A stretch of 39,189 nucleotides of DNA from JANXQE01 sp035651635 (GCA_035651635.1 DASRFK010000171.1:1-39189); one strand, 5' to 3'; numbered from the stretch's first letter, positions 1-8,977 are shown. Program-made: numbers and translations. Notes: a model not told the origin generated them from the letters alone.

Positions 1-1230
1 CAAACTGACGACGCTCCGGTTTTCGCGCACGACACTCTCAAAGAACAGACGGGCTTCCTCATACATCGCCGAGCGCAGCTCGCTGTTCATTTGCGGGAAT
101 TTGGCCATATCGAACGTTTTGCGTGCCAGGTTCCCGAGACCGAGCCATTGCGCGCCAAAACCATCAAACAATGCTCGGGAACGCGGATCTTGCAGCAGAC
201 GCTTCACTTGCGCCGTCAACACGGCCGGCTCGTGGAGTTTCCCGCAATCGGCCAGCGCCGACAGTTCGGCATCGGGCATGGTCGCCCACAACAAATAGGA
301 CAACCGGGAGGCCAGTTGATAGTCATCCAGGGGAACAATCGAGCGCCCCGATTCAGGCGCCATTGCTGGCGTGATAAAGAGGAACTGCGGGGACACCAGG
401 ACTGCTTTGAGCATCAGGCGCAGAGCATCCGGGTAGGCGAGTTTGTTTTCACGCCCCAAATCGAACACCCTGAGCAGGACATCCAGCTCTGCCTCAGAAG
501 CGAACCGTCGATACGCAGCGCGCGTCAGGGAGCGCGCGACCCTCCTCGCCGCCGCCCGTTCGTCAGTGCCTGGATTTGGAGTTTTGCCGAAGAGTTGCTT
601 TTGCACCTGCGTGGGCCGGGCACCGCCGGGGGATAAGACCTGATCCAGCACCTTGTTGGCGATCGCCAGGTATTCCTCCGATTGAAGCGGTGACAACGTG
701 TTCAGATACCCCTCTCCGAGGACCTCGTCCGGCAGATCATCAGCTACCGCCGGATTCACACCGAAAAGATCATGCAGCGTGTTGCCATATTCCACCTTGG
801 TCAAACGACGGATCACAAACGGACCCGGGTCCTTCTCACTCAAAAATTTGATCTTGCTGATCCCGGCCAGAAATTTGTTGCGCTCCTCGTCCGTGGGCTG
901 CTTCTTCGCATTATCGGGCGGCATTTTGTGGGATTTCACGACGGCTAGCGCCTGCTTCCATCGCTGCGCAGACGCACTTTCGCCAGGCTTCTTGAGTCCT
1001 GGTGCAAAGTTAATTCCACCCCTCTGTCGATCCTGCCCGTGACAGCGTGTGCAGTAGGTGTCGACGAATGGGGTGACCTCCTCTTTGAAGGACTTCCTGG
1101 CCTCGACCCGCAGCGCGACAAAATCCGCATCCTCCTCGGGCTCGGCAGTGCAACGCACTGGCTGTGAAAACGAAAAGGCAACGAGGGTCATCGCCATCAC
1201 GCCCCTGCCAAAGGTTCCGGCTCGCTTCAT
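1..1230 (-). CDS. Planctomycetes/Verrucomicrobia-type cytochrome protein (DUF1587/DUF1595/DUF1592), partial
   Basis: The gene runs off the left edge, so only the first 410 codons are present. It starts at ATG 1230 with a signal peptide (MKRAGTFGRG, then a hydrophobic stretch), so it should act outside the cytoplasm. A c-type heme motif CTRCH lies near residue 55-60. A DUF1587-like segment follows (VIRRLTKVEYGNTLHDLFG), then a DUF1595-like segment (ARSLTRAAYRRFASEAELD) and a DUF1592-like segment (LKAVLVSPQFLF). Family members usually end in DUF1588 and DUF1585, which would lie outside the window. The biochemical role of this family is not settled; a heme-linked role in secreted catabolism is often inferred. 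It is often paired with a DUF1501/DUF1552 protein, which cannot be checked here. No good Shine-Dalgarno precedes the ATG. Confidence 0.85.
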   Translation of the reverse strand, partial: MKRAGTFGRGVMAMTLVAFSFSQPVRCTAEPEEDADFVALRVEARKSFKEEVTPFVDTYCTRCHGQDRQRGGINFAPGLKKPGESASAQRWKQALAVVKSHKMPPDNAKKQPTDEERNKFLAGISKIKFLSEKDPGPFVIRRLTKVEYGNTLHDLFGVNPAVADDLPDEVLGEGYLNTLSPLQSEEYLAIANKVLDQVLSPGGARPTQVQKQLFGKTPNPGTDERAAARRVARSLTRAAYRRFASEAELDVLLRVFDLGRENKLAYPDALRLMLKAVLVSPQFLFITPAMAPESGRSIVPLDDYQLASRLSYLLWATMPDAELSALADCGKLHEPAVLTAQVKRLLQDPRSRALFDGFGAQWLGLGNLARKTFDMAKFPQMNSELRSAMYEEARLFFESVVRENRSVVSL

Positions 1231-1302
1231 TCGTTTATCAGCTTCGGCTTGAAATATACTCGAAGAATCAGCCTATGCTCTAGCTTTCCCTACGTGGGCG
1301 TT

Positions 1303-1412
1303 TGAATTCGTGTTCCTTCGCGTCCATTCGTGGTCGATCCTGCGTCTTTAAGTCGGCCCTTCGAATTTTGGATTTCCTTTCGAGTTTCGGCCTTTGGCCG
1401 CTCGGATTTCGA
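1303..1412. repeat. Low-complexity near-repeat words in the cytochrome/leuS intergenic region
   Basis: The gap between the start of the cytochrome gene and the end of leuS holds degenerate words of the type TTCGTGTTCCTTCGCGTCC and ATTCGTGG, then TTCGAATTTTGGATTTCC and TTTCGGCCTTTGGCC. The second set resembles the 14-bp repeat at 28626-28672. I see no gene here. My impression is that such words are dispersed in verrucomicrobial genomes, but I cannot confirm that from this window alone. Confidence 0.4.
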
Positions 1413-1455
1413 CTATCGCCCCCCCCGCCACGACCTGCTTCCGGCGCGGATAAAA

Positions 1456-4320
1456 TCACCCCACCACGATATTCACCAGTCGTTTTGGCAACACCACAAC
1501 CTTTTTGATCGTCTTGCCCTCGAGGAACGGCTTCACCTTCTCCGACGCTTTGGCGGCGGCTTCGAGCTCGGCGGCGGCGGCATCTACGGAAACCGTGAGC
1601 ACGTCCCGAAGCTTGCCATTGACCTGGACGGGGATTTCCACTGTGTCCTCAACGAGCCACCTGGGATCCACGGCCGGCCAGGGAGCGTAGGAAAGTGCGG
1701 AGTGCGGAGTGCGGAGTGCGGAATGAGGAGGGCCTTCGGAGTGCGTAATTTGAAATGCAGAGTGCGGAGCGCGGGAGGGAGAATTCCGAAAGTCGAATGC
1801 GGAGTTTAGTTTGGACCAGAGTTCTTCTGCGATGTGCGGGGCGAAGGGTTGAAGAAGAATGAGGAAATCCCGTAACACACTGGCAGGTTTGGCCGGCCAG
1901 GTCATGGCTTCGTTAATGAACATCATCAGGGCGGAAATCGCCGTGTTGAAGCGGAGTCCATCGAGGTCCTCGGTCACTTTCTTAATGCAGGCGTGCAGAG
2001 TCTTAAGTTGAGCAGGGGTTGGCTCGGATTGAGTGATGTTTTTGTTGAGCTGGATGTGTTCGAGGAATTCCGCTGCGCGTTCCGGGGCGACCGTCGAGTT
2101 CTGCTCCGACTCGGTCTCGCTGGGTTCGTCGATGAACAAGCGCCAAACCCGGCCCAGGAAGCGGTAAACGCCTTCCGCCCCTTTAGTGCTCCAGGGCTTG
2201 GTCATCTCGAGCGGCCCCAAAAACATCTCGTAGAGTCGAAACGCATCGGCACCATACTCGACCAGGATATCGTCAGGATTGATGACGTTACCACGGGATT
2301 TGGACATCTTTTGCGAGTCTTCGCCCAGGATAAGGCCTTGATTGACCAGTTTGAAAAACGGCTCGGCAGCCGACGCGTAGCCTAAATCAAAAAGGACCTT
2401 GTGCCAAAAGCGCGCATACAAAAGATGGAGAACGGCATGCTCAGTGCCGCCCACATAGAGATCGACACCCGGAGTGGGTTTGGTTTGGCCTGCCACGCCG
2501 GCCTGAGTTCCCATCCAATAGCGTTCAGCCTCGCTGCCACAAAAGCAGTTGGAGTTGTGCGGGTCCAAGTACCGCAAATAGTACCAGCAACTGCCGGCCC
2601 ATTGCGGCATGGTATTGGTCTCACGAGTTGAGCCGTCCGGAAGATTCACCCACTCTTCAGCCCGGGCGAGCGGCGGTTGGCCGTCCGGCGTAGGTTTGTA
2701 ATCATCCAGCGGCGGCGGCAGCAGCGGCAATGCCGATTCCGGTAGGGCTTCATGCCAGACCTTTCCATCCGGCCCCTTTTTCCACACGATGGGGAACGGC
2801 TCGCCCCAATATCGCTGCCGGCTGAAAAGCCAATCGCGCAGTTTGTAATTGATGGTTTTATGGCCAAGTCCCTTTTCTTCGAGCCAAGCGGTGATCTTGC
2901 GTTTAGCTTCGGCAGTTGAAAGACCATCCAACGAGAGTTGCTGATTCTTCGAGTTAACGGCGATGCCGTCGTCGACAAAGCCTTGCCAGTCCTGACCCGG
3001 CGGCGGTTGAACCACTTGCACGATCGGCAGGTTGAATTTCCTGGCGAATTCGAAATCACGGGTGTCATGTCCGGGCACCGCCATGATGGCGCCGGTGCCG
3101 TAGCTGGCCAGGACGTAATCGGCGATCCAAATGGGAATGCGGTGGCCGGTGACTGGATTGATGGCGTAGCCACCGGTGAACACGCCCGTTTTTTCTTTCG
3201 CCAACTCCGTGCGTTCCAGATCGGATTTCTTCGCCACTTCGGTTTTGTAGGCCTGGACAGCCTGACGCTGCTCCGGAGTGGCAATGGTTTCCACCAATCT
3301 GTGTTCCGGGGCCAGGACCATGTAGGTCGCGCCGAACAAGGTGTCGGGGCGAGTCGTGAACACACGAATGGCGGTCGTAGCCTGACCATCCTTGATCCCG
3401 CACTCCTGCTCGGGGAACTCGCCGCATTGGGCAAGTGGAAAATCCACTTCCGCGCCCTCGCTGCGACCGATCCAGTTACGCTGCATTTCCTTGAGCGAAT
3501 CGCTCCACTGAATGGTGTTGAGATCCTGGAGCAGCCGTTCGGCGTAGGCGGTGATGCGCAGCACCCATTGGCGCATGGGTTTGCGCACAACCGGAAAGCC
3601 GCCTACCTCGCTTTTGCCGTCGACGACCTCTTCGTTGGCCAGAACCGTTCCCAATTGCTCGCACCACCAAACCGGGGCTTCACTGACGTAAGCCAGGCGC
3701 TTGGAATCCCGGTAGGCGCGGCGTTGCGCTTCCAGTTCAGAGCGGGTGCCCTTAAACTCGGCAGGATAAGGGAGAGTCTCGACGGGCTCAGCGCGGTTAG
3801 TGGCGGGGTTGAACCAGGAGTTGTACAGCTTGAGAAAGATCCACTGCGTCCAGCGGAAATATTCCGGATCCGTCGTGTTGACTTCGCGGCTCCAATCGTA
3901 GCTGAAGCCGAGGGATTTAATCTGGCGTTTGAAAGTGGCCACGTTCTGTTCGGTGGTTTTGCGCGGGTGCTGGCCTGTTCTGATGGCGTACTGCTCGGCC
4001 GGCAATCCAAAGGCGTCCCAGCCCATGGGATGGAGCACGTGCCGGCCGCGCGCGCGATGGTAGCGGGCCAGAATGTCGGTGGCGGTGTAGCCCTCGGGAT
4101 GGCCCACGTGCAGGCCGGCGCCCGACGGGTAGGGAAACATGTCCAGAATGTAAAACTTAAGGAGCTGCTCCACAGGCGTATTTGCATGGCGCTCGACAAA
4201 CGGGTGGCCGGCCGGAATCGCTTCGCCTGGATTCCACGCGCGAAAAGTCTCGTGCCTGTCCCAGTGCTGTTGCCACTTGGGCTCGATCAGGTGAAATGGG
4301 TACTGCCGGCGTCCTGCCAT
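1456..4320 (-). CDS. leuS: Leucyl-tRNA synthetase
   Basis: Class I aminoacyl-tRNA synthetase that charges tRNA-Leu with leucine in the cytoplasm. The HIGH signature appears as HVGH (in GAGLHVGHPEGYTATDI, near residue 70) and the KMSKS loop as QKMSKSRGN near residue 667. The CP1 editing domain is present (TTRPDTLFGATY and GTGAIMAVPGHD). The C-terminus has the usual VQVNGKLRD segment. I place the start at ATG 4320 (MAGRRQYPFHLIEPKWQ), because family members begin near this motif. An in-frame GTG at 4371 would add 17 residues. At 954 residues it is longer than typical bacterial LeuRS (about 810-880). Part of the excess is an insertion of about 38 residues at 839-876, encoded by short tandem DNA repeats. 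No Shine-Dalgarno is evident. Confidence 0.97.
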   Translation of the reverse strand: MAGRRQYPFHLIEPKWQQHWDRHETFRAWNPGEAIPAGHPFVERHANTPVEQLLKFYILDMFPYPSGAGLHVGHPEGYTATDILARYHRARGRHVLHPMGWDAFGLPAEQYAIRTGQHPRKTTEQNVATFKRQIKSLGFSYDWSREVNTTDPEYFRWTQWIFLKLYNSWFNPATNRAEPVETLPYPAEFKGTRSELEAQRRAYRDSKRLAYVSEAPVWWCEQLGTVLANEEVVDGKSEVGGFPVVRKPMRQWVLRITAYAERLLQDLNTIQWSDSLKEMQRNWIGRSEGAEVDFPLAQCGEFPEQECGIKDGQATTAIRVFTTRPDTLFGATYMVLAPEHRLVETIATPEQRQAVQAYKTEVAKKSDLERTELAKEKTGVFTGGYAINPVTGHRIPIWIADYVLASYGTGAIMAVPGHDTRDFEFARKFNLPIVQVVQPPPGQDWQGFVDDGIAVNSKNQQLSLDGLSTAEAKRKITAWLEEKGLGHKTINYKLRDWLFSRQRYWGEPFPIVWKKGPDGKVWHEALPESALPLLPPPLDDYKPTPDGQPPLARAEEWVNLPDGSTRETNTMPQWAGSCWYYLRYLDPHNSNCFCGSEAERYWMGTQAGVAGQTKPTPGVDLYVGGTEHAVLHLLYARFWHKVLFDLGYASAAEPFFKLVNQGLILGEDSQKMSKSRGNVINPDDILVEYGADAFRLYEMFLGPLEMTKPWSTKGAEGVYRFLGRVWRLFIDEPSETESEQNSTVAPERAAEFLEHIQLNKNITQSEPTPAQLKTLHACIKKVTEDLDGLRFNTAISALMMFINEAMTWPAKPASVLRDFLILLQPFAPHIAEELWSKLNSAFDFRNSPSRAPHSAFQITHSEGPPHSALRTPHSALSYAPWPAVDPRWLVEDTVEIPVQVNGKLRDVLTVSVDAAAAELEAAAKASEKVKPFLEGKTIKKVVVLPKRLVNIVVG
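1692..1806. repeat. Degenerate GAGTGCGGA-type tandem repeat inside leuS
   Basis: The 9-base word AGTGCGGAG is repeated head to tail around 1694-1722, with degenerate copies continuing to 1806. Read on the minus strand it encodes repeated HSALRTP-type peptides (PHSALRTPHSAL, APHSAF). It lies in frame between the anticodon-binding helices (EELWSKL) and the APWPAVDP segment of LeuRS. These two elements are normally separated by only a few residues. Confidence 0.85.
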
Positions 4321-4377
4321 AAGCCCGGCAATATTGCGTAAACGTGCGCCAGAAACAACGCGAATCAACACCCGCGT

Positions 4378-4425
4378 CAGTTTTCAGTTTTCAAGTGATC
4401 AAGTTCTCAAGTTTTCAGGTTCGGA
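4378..4425. repeat. CAAGTTTTCAG-type short repeat upstream of leuS
   Basis: A run of degenerate words (TTTTCAGTTTTCAAGTGATC, then AAGTTCTCAAGTTTTCAGG) lies between leuS and the divergent esterase gene. It resembles the ACTTGATCACTTGATAGC run at 27508-27535. The rest of the gap, 4426-4617, shows no convincing promoter or gene. Confidence 0.45.
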
Positions 4426-4617
4426 AAAGGCCGTGCGCAACACAACCGGCCCGGAGGTCGTATGGCACCGTTGCGACCCCTCATGAACTGTGACGCTGAA
4501 CCCGTGCCCATGGCGCCGCGCCCGCGATTCCTGACCTCGGGTTGTAACGTCATTTTCTTAGGTGATTGGGTAGTTGACCGAGTGGTAGCCCTGAGGTCCG
4601 GGGCTAAACTGGCCGGG

Positions 4618-6612
4618 ATGCAATTAGTGCATGGAAAGAGAGGAGTTTCCGGCGGCAACTGGCGGCCGCGCTGCCGAACCTGCCAGCCATGGGCTCCCTG
4701 GCCCTTGCGAATAGTGCTGGCTCTCTCGTTGGTCGTGCTAGCTTTTCCGAGGGTTGCGCATGGCTATAATGCCCTGGTGACCTTTGGCGACAGCTACACC
4801 GACACAGGCAATGCGCCCTCCTCGCCGCCGGATTATTGGAACGGCCGCTTTTCCAACGGACCGCTTTGGGTCGAGGATCTCTCAACCACGCTCGGGTTTG
4901 GCTACAATCCCGGCAACAATTATGCCGTCAGCGGCACCGAGTCTGACGAGTTGGGAGTGGCCATCTCGAAGTTCCCCGGCACGGCCGATTCGGCGCACGT
5001 GCTGTTCGCCATTTGGTCGGGCGCAAATGATATCGCCAACCACCTTAGCCTGGGCTACGATGATTCGGCCTGGACTGTGCGGCTTAACCGGATCGTTTCG
5101 AGCCTGATGACCGCGAGCGACCTGCTCTACCAAAAAGGGGCGCGCCAAATTGTCCTGCTCAATCAAACGGACCTTACTCGTTCTCCGGACATTCTGAACA
5201 CGTACGGTCCGACGTTCCGCAGTTACATCCTCGGCAAGATTGAGCTCTTCAACTCCCAGTTAGCTTCGGCTATTCCCGGCCTGCTCAACTCGCACCCGGG
5301 ACTGCAGGTGTACCTTGTCGACATTTACTCAAACTTCAATTCCTTGCTTAACAACTATCAATCTTTGGGATTCACCAAGGCGACTATCGGTGCGCTCAAT
5401 GATCCGAATTTGTCCGATACGAGCTTCAACGGTCCCGGAGCAAACTACGTATTTTGGGACACCCAGCATCCGACGGCTAAGACACACGCGCTCATCTCGA
5501 GTTGGGTTGCGGCCGCCCTGCCGGCCCCCGCCCCCCCGCCGACAATAGCTTTAAGTTCTCCGCAGAGTGGCGCTCGTTTTACCGCGCCCGCCAGTTTCAC
5601 AGTCACTGCGACCGTTTCGGCCAATGGCTGGCCGATCACCCAGGTGAGCCTTTTTGAAGGCGGCGTCCTGGCGGGCACGCTCAACAGCCCACCTTATCTT
5701 TTTAATTTCAGTTCATTGCCGATTGGTTCCTATACCTTCCAGGCCCAAGCCAGTTATGGGTCGAGCCAAGTAGTTACTTCGAGTCCCATTCAAGTCAACG
5801 TTTCACCTCCACCCGGCTCCGCGCCTCCGCCGCCCTGGACCAATTTGGATATCGGCGCGACGGGTCAGTCAGGCAGCACGTTTTACACTTCGAATGCAAC
5901 GTTCTTCGTCACCGGGTCGGGAAGCGATATTTGGGACGTGGCTGATGCGTTTCAATACGCTTACCAGACGTTTCAGGGAGACGGTTTCATTGAAGCGGCG
6001 GTGACGGGCCTGCAAAACACCGACGGCTACGCCAAAGCCGGTGTTATGCTGCGTGAAACCTTGGATCCGGGTGCTCGAAACGTGTTTGCTTTTGTGACCC
6101 CGACCTCGGGCACGGGTTTCCAGGACCGCCTCGCCACCAATGGTGTGTCGACCTACACGTTTGGCAATTCGGCGGCCGCGCCCTATTGGTTAAAACTCGA
6201 ACGGCTTGGCACCAATTTCAACGGGTACGGTTCGCCGGACGGTGTTAATTGGGTCCTGCTGGGCTCAGTAAGCCTTCCGATGTCGAGCACGGTATTGGCC
6301 GGGCTGGCGGTCAGTTCTCACAATAATTCGCTGCTGAATACCGCGACATTCTCGAGCGTCAGTCTCTGGCATCCGCCACCCCCACCACCACCCGTCCCAG
6401 CCGCTTTGTCGATCTTGCGCTTGACCAACGCGGTGCTGCAGTTAAGCGTCGCTGGGACCACGGGCGCCACGTACGTATGTCAGATTTCGACGAACCTGGT
6501 CAATTGGTTGCCGATTTCCACCAACCTGAACGCTGCGGGTACGATTCGGCTTCAACTGGGCCAGCCGGCTGCCAAAAGCCGCTTCTTTTATCGCGCGGTG
6601 ATTGCGCACTGA
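4618..6612 (+). CDS. Secreted GDSL/SGNH esterase with Ig-like and C-terminal beta-sandwich domains
   Basis: A secreted lipase/esterase-like protein of 664 residues. A signal peptide (hydrophobic core IVLALSLVVLAFP, cleavage near VAHG) precedes an SGNH domain. Block I is TFGDSYTDTGN with the nucleophile Ser near residue 59. Block III is WSGANDI near residue 135, and the catalytic DxxH is DTQHP near residue 281. An Ig-like domain follows (about 307-396), flanked by proline-rich linkers. Next comes a laminin/DUF1349-like sandwich (about 407-585, with AGVMLRE and WLKLER) and a terminal domain (ILRLTNAVLQLS to FFYRAVIAH) of a kind common in Verrucomicrobia exoproteins. I chose ATG 4618 because it gives a normal signal peptide; the open frame extends back to 4462. 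The substrate is unknown: lipid, acetylated polysaccharide or another ester. Confidence 0.88.
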   Translation: MQLVHGKRGVSGGNWRPRCRTCQPWAPWPLRIVLALSLVVLAFPRVAHGYNALVTFGDSYTDTGNAPSSPPDYWNGRFSNGPLWVEDLSTTLGFGYNPGNNYAVSGTESDELGVAISKFPGTADSAHVLFAIWSGANDIANHLSLGYDDSAWTVRLNRIVSSLMTASDLLYQKGARQIVLLNQTDLTRSPDILNTYGPTFRSYILGKIELFNSQLASAIPGLLNSHPGLQVYLVDIYSNFNSLLNNYQSLGFTKATIGALNDPNLSDTSFNGPGANYVFWDTQHPTAKTHALISSWVAAALPAPAPPPTIALSSPQSGARFTAPASFTVTATVSANGWPITQVSLFEGGVLAGTLNSPPYLFNFSSLPIGSYTFQAQASYGSSQVVTSSPIQVNVSPPPGSAPPPPWTNLDIGATGQSGSTFYTSNATFFVTGSGSDIWDVADAFQYAYQTFQGDGFIEAAVTGLQNTDGYAKAGVMLRETLDPGARNVFAFVTPTSGTGFQDRLATNGVSTYTFGNSAAAPYWLKLERLGTNFNGYGSPDGVNWVLLGSVSLPMSSTVLAGLAVSSHNNSLLNTATFSSVSLWHPPPPPPPVPAALSILRLTNAVLQLSVAGTTGATYVCQISTNLVNWLPISTNLNAAGTIRLQLGQPAAKSRFFYRAVIAH

Positions 6613-6705
6613 ATCTGTCAGAGGGACGAGTTCCCCGAGCCGCTTGGATCAATTGGGACGCCTGGAGATCGGGCTTGGGCAACTCGCTCTCCGACGCGGA
6701 AGCAG

Positions 6706-7335
6706 TTATGGGGCGGCCGGAGCCGCGCCGGCATCGGCAGGGCCGGCGGTTTTCTGGAATTTCTTATCATAGTCTTCCAGAAATTTTTTTGCGGCGGGGT
6801 TGCCCGATTCGAAACTTGGATTCTTTTTTTGCCCTCCCTCGCGCGTCGCTTTGGCATAAGTGAGCAGACATTTTTGAACCCGGGGATCGCTATCAGACAT
6901 GCGCGAGTCTTTGAGTTCCATATGCCAGGGATCTTCGCTATTGGGGAGGAAATCAGCGCCGGTTTTGAAATTGCGCAGTCCCTGTTTTTTCATCGCGCTG
7001 GAATAGACGTCGATGAACTTATCGTAGTCGTCCTTGGAAACTTTTTTGAGCTTGGTCAAGGCGTCGTCGTCATACTTGCCATTGAGCTTGGGAGCCACGT
7101 GGCGGGCCGAATCGGTGATGTGCGACCCATTACAAGTCCAGGAGCGGCCGGCCAACACTTCCGCGGCCTGTTCTTCGGGAGTGCGGCCCTTGGAAGCTTC
7201 ATTGCCGCTAAGAAAGACGCTCATGGTGTAAGTGGACTTAATCCCCTTTTTCTTTTTCTCCTGTTCGTACTTTGTGAACTGGGCGTTGGCGTCGGCCACC
7301 ATTCGCTTGCACACGGTCTCGATGTCATCAGCCAT
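6706..7335 (-). CDS. Uncharacterised 209-residue protein, possibly a divergent M15-like zinc peptidase
   Basis: The start is set by a strong site: AAAGGAG lies just before ATG 7335. There is no signal peptide, and the N-terminal third is lysine-rich. I do not recognise a family with certainty. A SHITDSARH segment has H72 and H79 spaced like the HxxGxAxD zinc motif of M15 peptidases (VanY/L-Ala-D-Glu peptidase/Hedgehog), with A77 kept, G replaced by D75 and the Asp ligand replaced by H79. About 60 residues later, EDPWHMEL (H138) resembles the family's PWH or PHF third-ligand motif, preceded by AMKKQGL as in the usual Ala/Gly helix. The tail is alanine/proline-rich. It lies 22 bases after the alpha/beta hydrolase gene, in an apparent operon with the ECF sigma factor. 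The M15 assignment is inference. Confidence 0.7.
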   Translation of the reverse strand: MADDIETVCKRMVADANAQFTKYEQEKKKKGIKSTYTMSVFLSGNEASKGRTPEEQAAEVLAGRSWTCNGSHITDSARHVAPKLNGKYDDDALTKLKKVSKDDYDKFIDVYSSAMKKQGLRNFKTGADFLPNSEDPWHMELKDSRMSDSDPRVQKCLLTYAKATREGGQKKNPSFESGNPAAKKFLEDYDKKFQKTAGPADAGAAPAAP

Positions 7336-7357
7336 AGGAACTCCTTTGTTATATTGT

Positions 7358-8122
7358 TTAGATGAGTTTGGATTCGAACGTCGACAAAAAGTATTTCGGA
7401 TAACCGGCGTGGCCTTGTTTGGTCTTCTCGGCATAACCGCCAGCTTTTTTCACCAGCTCGAAGGCGTCGATGCGGGCCTGGCCGACGGTGTAGGACGGGT
7501 CTGCCGGGTCGGCCGGGAAATTCCAGGCGTCGGGATTGGGATCGTAGAAGGAGTAAATGGTTTTGGAATCGAACGTGGCGAAGTCTTTCTTCTGCACATT
7601 TGGATCGATCAGGCCGACGGCTTTGTCCGCGTGCTCGTAATTGGCGAAGGCGGCCTGGCCTCCGGAAGAATAGCCACAGATAGTGACGGAACCCGTTTTT
7701 GCCCCGCTTTGCTCCAACAGCGGCTTTAGCAGCGCGCTCACATCCGAGAACTTGCCGTCCCGTTCACCGAAGACGACGATTGCTTTGGTGAAATAATCGG
7801 CGGGGGTGCCTTCAATAACGACCGACTTTCCGGTGTTGCCGGCGAAAATCACGACCAGGGGCAGGGTGCCCGTGGCGTCGGCCGGCAGGGAGGCGACATA
7901 ATTGCCGGATTGATGCAGCCTGTTACCGAACTTACCAGGACTGCCTTTGGGCGGGGCCGGTTTAGCCCGGGCTTTTGAACGGCCCTGCTGCGCGCTGCCG
8001 CCAGATGGAGCGGCGGAGGGATCGGAGCCCAAACCGAGAGCGTCGCGGGCGGCCAGCAACTCGGCCGCCACGCCCAGGGCAATTTGCATCCACTGATCTT
8101 TGGCTTCGCGATCTCCGGCCAT
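7358..8122 (-). CDS. Alpha/beta-hydrolase fold protein
   Basis: A 254-residue protein without a signal peptide or membrane segment. Residues 1-80 are an amphipathic helix followed by a low-complexity Pro/Ala/Lys linker. From residue 86 an alpha/beta hydrolase pattern begins: a strand (PLVVIFAG), the nucleophile elbow GYSSGG with Ser152, a likely acidic residue in LIDPN or FYDPNPD, and a candidate catalytic His238 in KQGHAGYP. The substrate cannot be told from sequence; an esterase or peptidase-like role is possible. It lies 85 bases after the ECF sigma gene and 22 bases before the next gene, so the three are probably co-transcribed. The start is ATG 8120-8122, with GGAG about 11 bases upstream. 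Confidence 0.8.
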   Translation of the reverse strand: MAGDREAKDQWMQIALGVAAELLAARDALGLGSDPSAAPSGGSAQQGRSKARAKPAPPKGSPGKFGNRLHQSGNYVASLPADATGTLPLVVIFAGNTGKSVVIEGTPADYFTKAIVVFGERDGKFSDVSALLKPLLEQSGAKTGSVTICGYSSGGQAAFANYEHADKAVGLIDPNVQKKDFATFDSKTIYSFYDPNPDAWNFPADPADPSYTVGQARIDAFELVKKAGGYAEKTKQGHAGYPKYFLSTFESKLI

Positions 8123-8207
8123 GTCTCAGAACACTCCGCAGGCCGCGGGACAGACCCAAGCATTCCCGGCCGGATGCCGGGCCGTCCAATTGCTCAAGCT
8201 GGCAGGG

Positions 8208-8768
8208 TCAGTTTGCATCGCCTTTGCTCAGTTCACGATAGAGCCAGGCTTTGGCAAACGCCCATTGGCGTTTGGCGGAGCGTTCCGAGATCCCCAGGAC
8301 CCCGGCCGCCTCGGAGTATTCCATGCCGACAAAGAACCGCAGCTTGACCAGTTCGGCGGATTGGACGTTTTCGCGGCCCAGTTGCTCGAGAGCCTCGTGA
8401 ACAGCCAGAATCAGTTCCGGTTCGCTATCAATCGCCAGGTCCACCTGGTCCAAGTTCAGGCGTTCCGGCCGAGCACCCCGCTTTTGAGCCAACTTCCGCC
8501 GTGCGCGATCCACCAGCACCCGGCGCATCGCCTCGGCCGCGGCGCCAAAAAAATGGCCGCGATTCTGCCATTGTTGCCCGCTGGGACCGGCCAGCCGCAG
8601 GAATGCCTCGTGAACCAGGGCGGTGGGCTGAAGCGTCTGGGTTCCTTGCTCGTCGGCCAGCCGAGCGGCGGCCAATCTGCGCAATTCGTCATAGACCAAA
8701 GGCAACAGCTGGGTGGAGGACATGGCCGCGGCCGGCGCGCAAGCATCGCCTGAAACAACCTGGTTCAT
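8208..8768 (-). CDS. ECF-subfamily RNA polymerase sigma factor (sigma-70 X6 type)
   Basis: A 186-residue sigma factor of the type common in Planctomycetes and Verrucomicrobia. Region 2 is represented by LLPLVYDELRRLAAARLADE, LQPTALVHEAFLRLAG and HFFGAAAEAMRRVLVDRAR. Region 4 is the helix-turn-helix in VKLRFFVGMEYSEAAGVLGI and SERSAKRQWAFAKAWLYREL. The start at ATG 8768 is supported by a promoter at 8803-8831, whose transcript would begin near 8796; the longer frame to 8831 would need an earlier transcript. No anti-sigma gene is adjacent. The divergent neighbour is a Ser/Thr kinase, a common arrangement for this sigma group, so a phosphorylation-linked control is plausible but inferred. Confidence 0.93.
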   Translation of the reverse strand: MNQVVSGDACAPAAAMSSTQLLPLVYDELRRLAAARLADEQGTQTLQPTALVHEAFLRLAGPSGQQWQNRGHFFGAAAEAMRRVLVDRARRKLAQKRGARPERLNLDQVDLAIDSEPELILAVHEALEQLGRENVQSAELVKLRFFVGMEYSEAAGVLGISERSAKRQWAFAKAWLYRELSKGDAN

Positions 8769-8802
8769 AGCCCGAGTGCTGACGGAAGTTGTGCTTCTGT
8801 AG

Positions 8803-8831
8803 ACTATAAGTAGAAATGCCCAGATTGGCAA
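8803..8831 (-). promoter_or_regulatory. Sigma-70-like promoter for the ECF sigma gene
   Basis: On the minus strand TTGCCA (8831-8826) and TATAGT (8808-8803) are separated by exactly 17 bases, close to the housekeeping consensus. Transcription would start near 8796, giving a leader of about 28 bases before ATG 8768. This also favours 8768 over longer start choices. Confidence 0.6.
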
Positions 8832-8947
8832 TAAGGAAGTGGGCCGAACTTTCCGGCCGGCGAGGGCGACTTGGTTTTGTAGCGCGTTCTATTTTCCTTT
8901 GGCGGGCGCGAGTGGCAAGGCGCTGCTTGGCACTTTGAGCGCCTCAC

Positions 8948-8977
8948 TTGCGCATTGGCGGTGTGGGAAGCTATAAT
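8948..8977 (+). promoter_or_regulatory. Candidate sigma-70-like promoter for the WD40 kinase gene
   Basis: A perfect -10 hexamer TATAAT (8972-8977) follows a weak -35 TTGCGC (8948-8953) by 18 bases. It points toward the kinase gene and would give a leader of about 110 bases. The 325-base gap 8769-9093 holds this and the opposite-strand promoter and no gene. Confidence 0.45.

Noticed and set aside
2938..4341. 467-codon plus-strand ORF opposite leuS
   Set aside because: It is a shadow of the leuS coding strand; leuS has all catalytic motifs and this frame has no recognisable domain or ribosome site.
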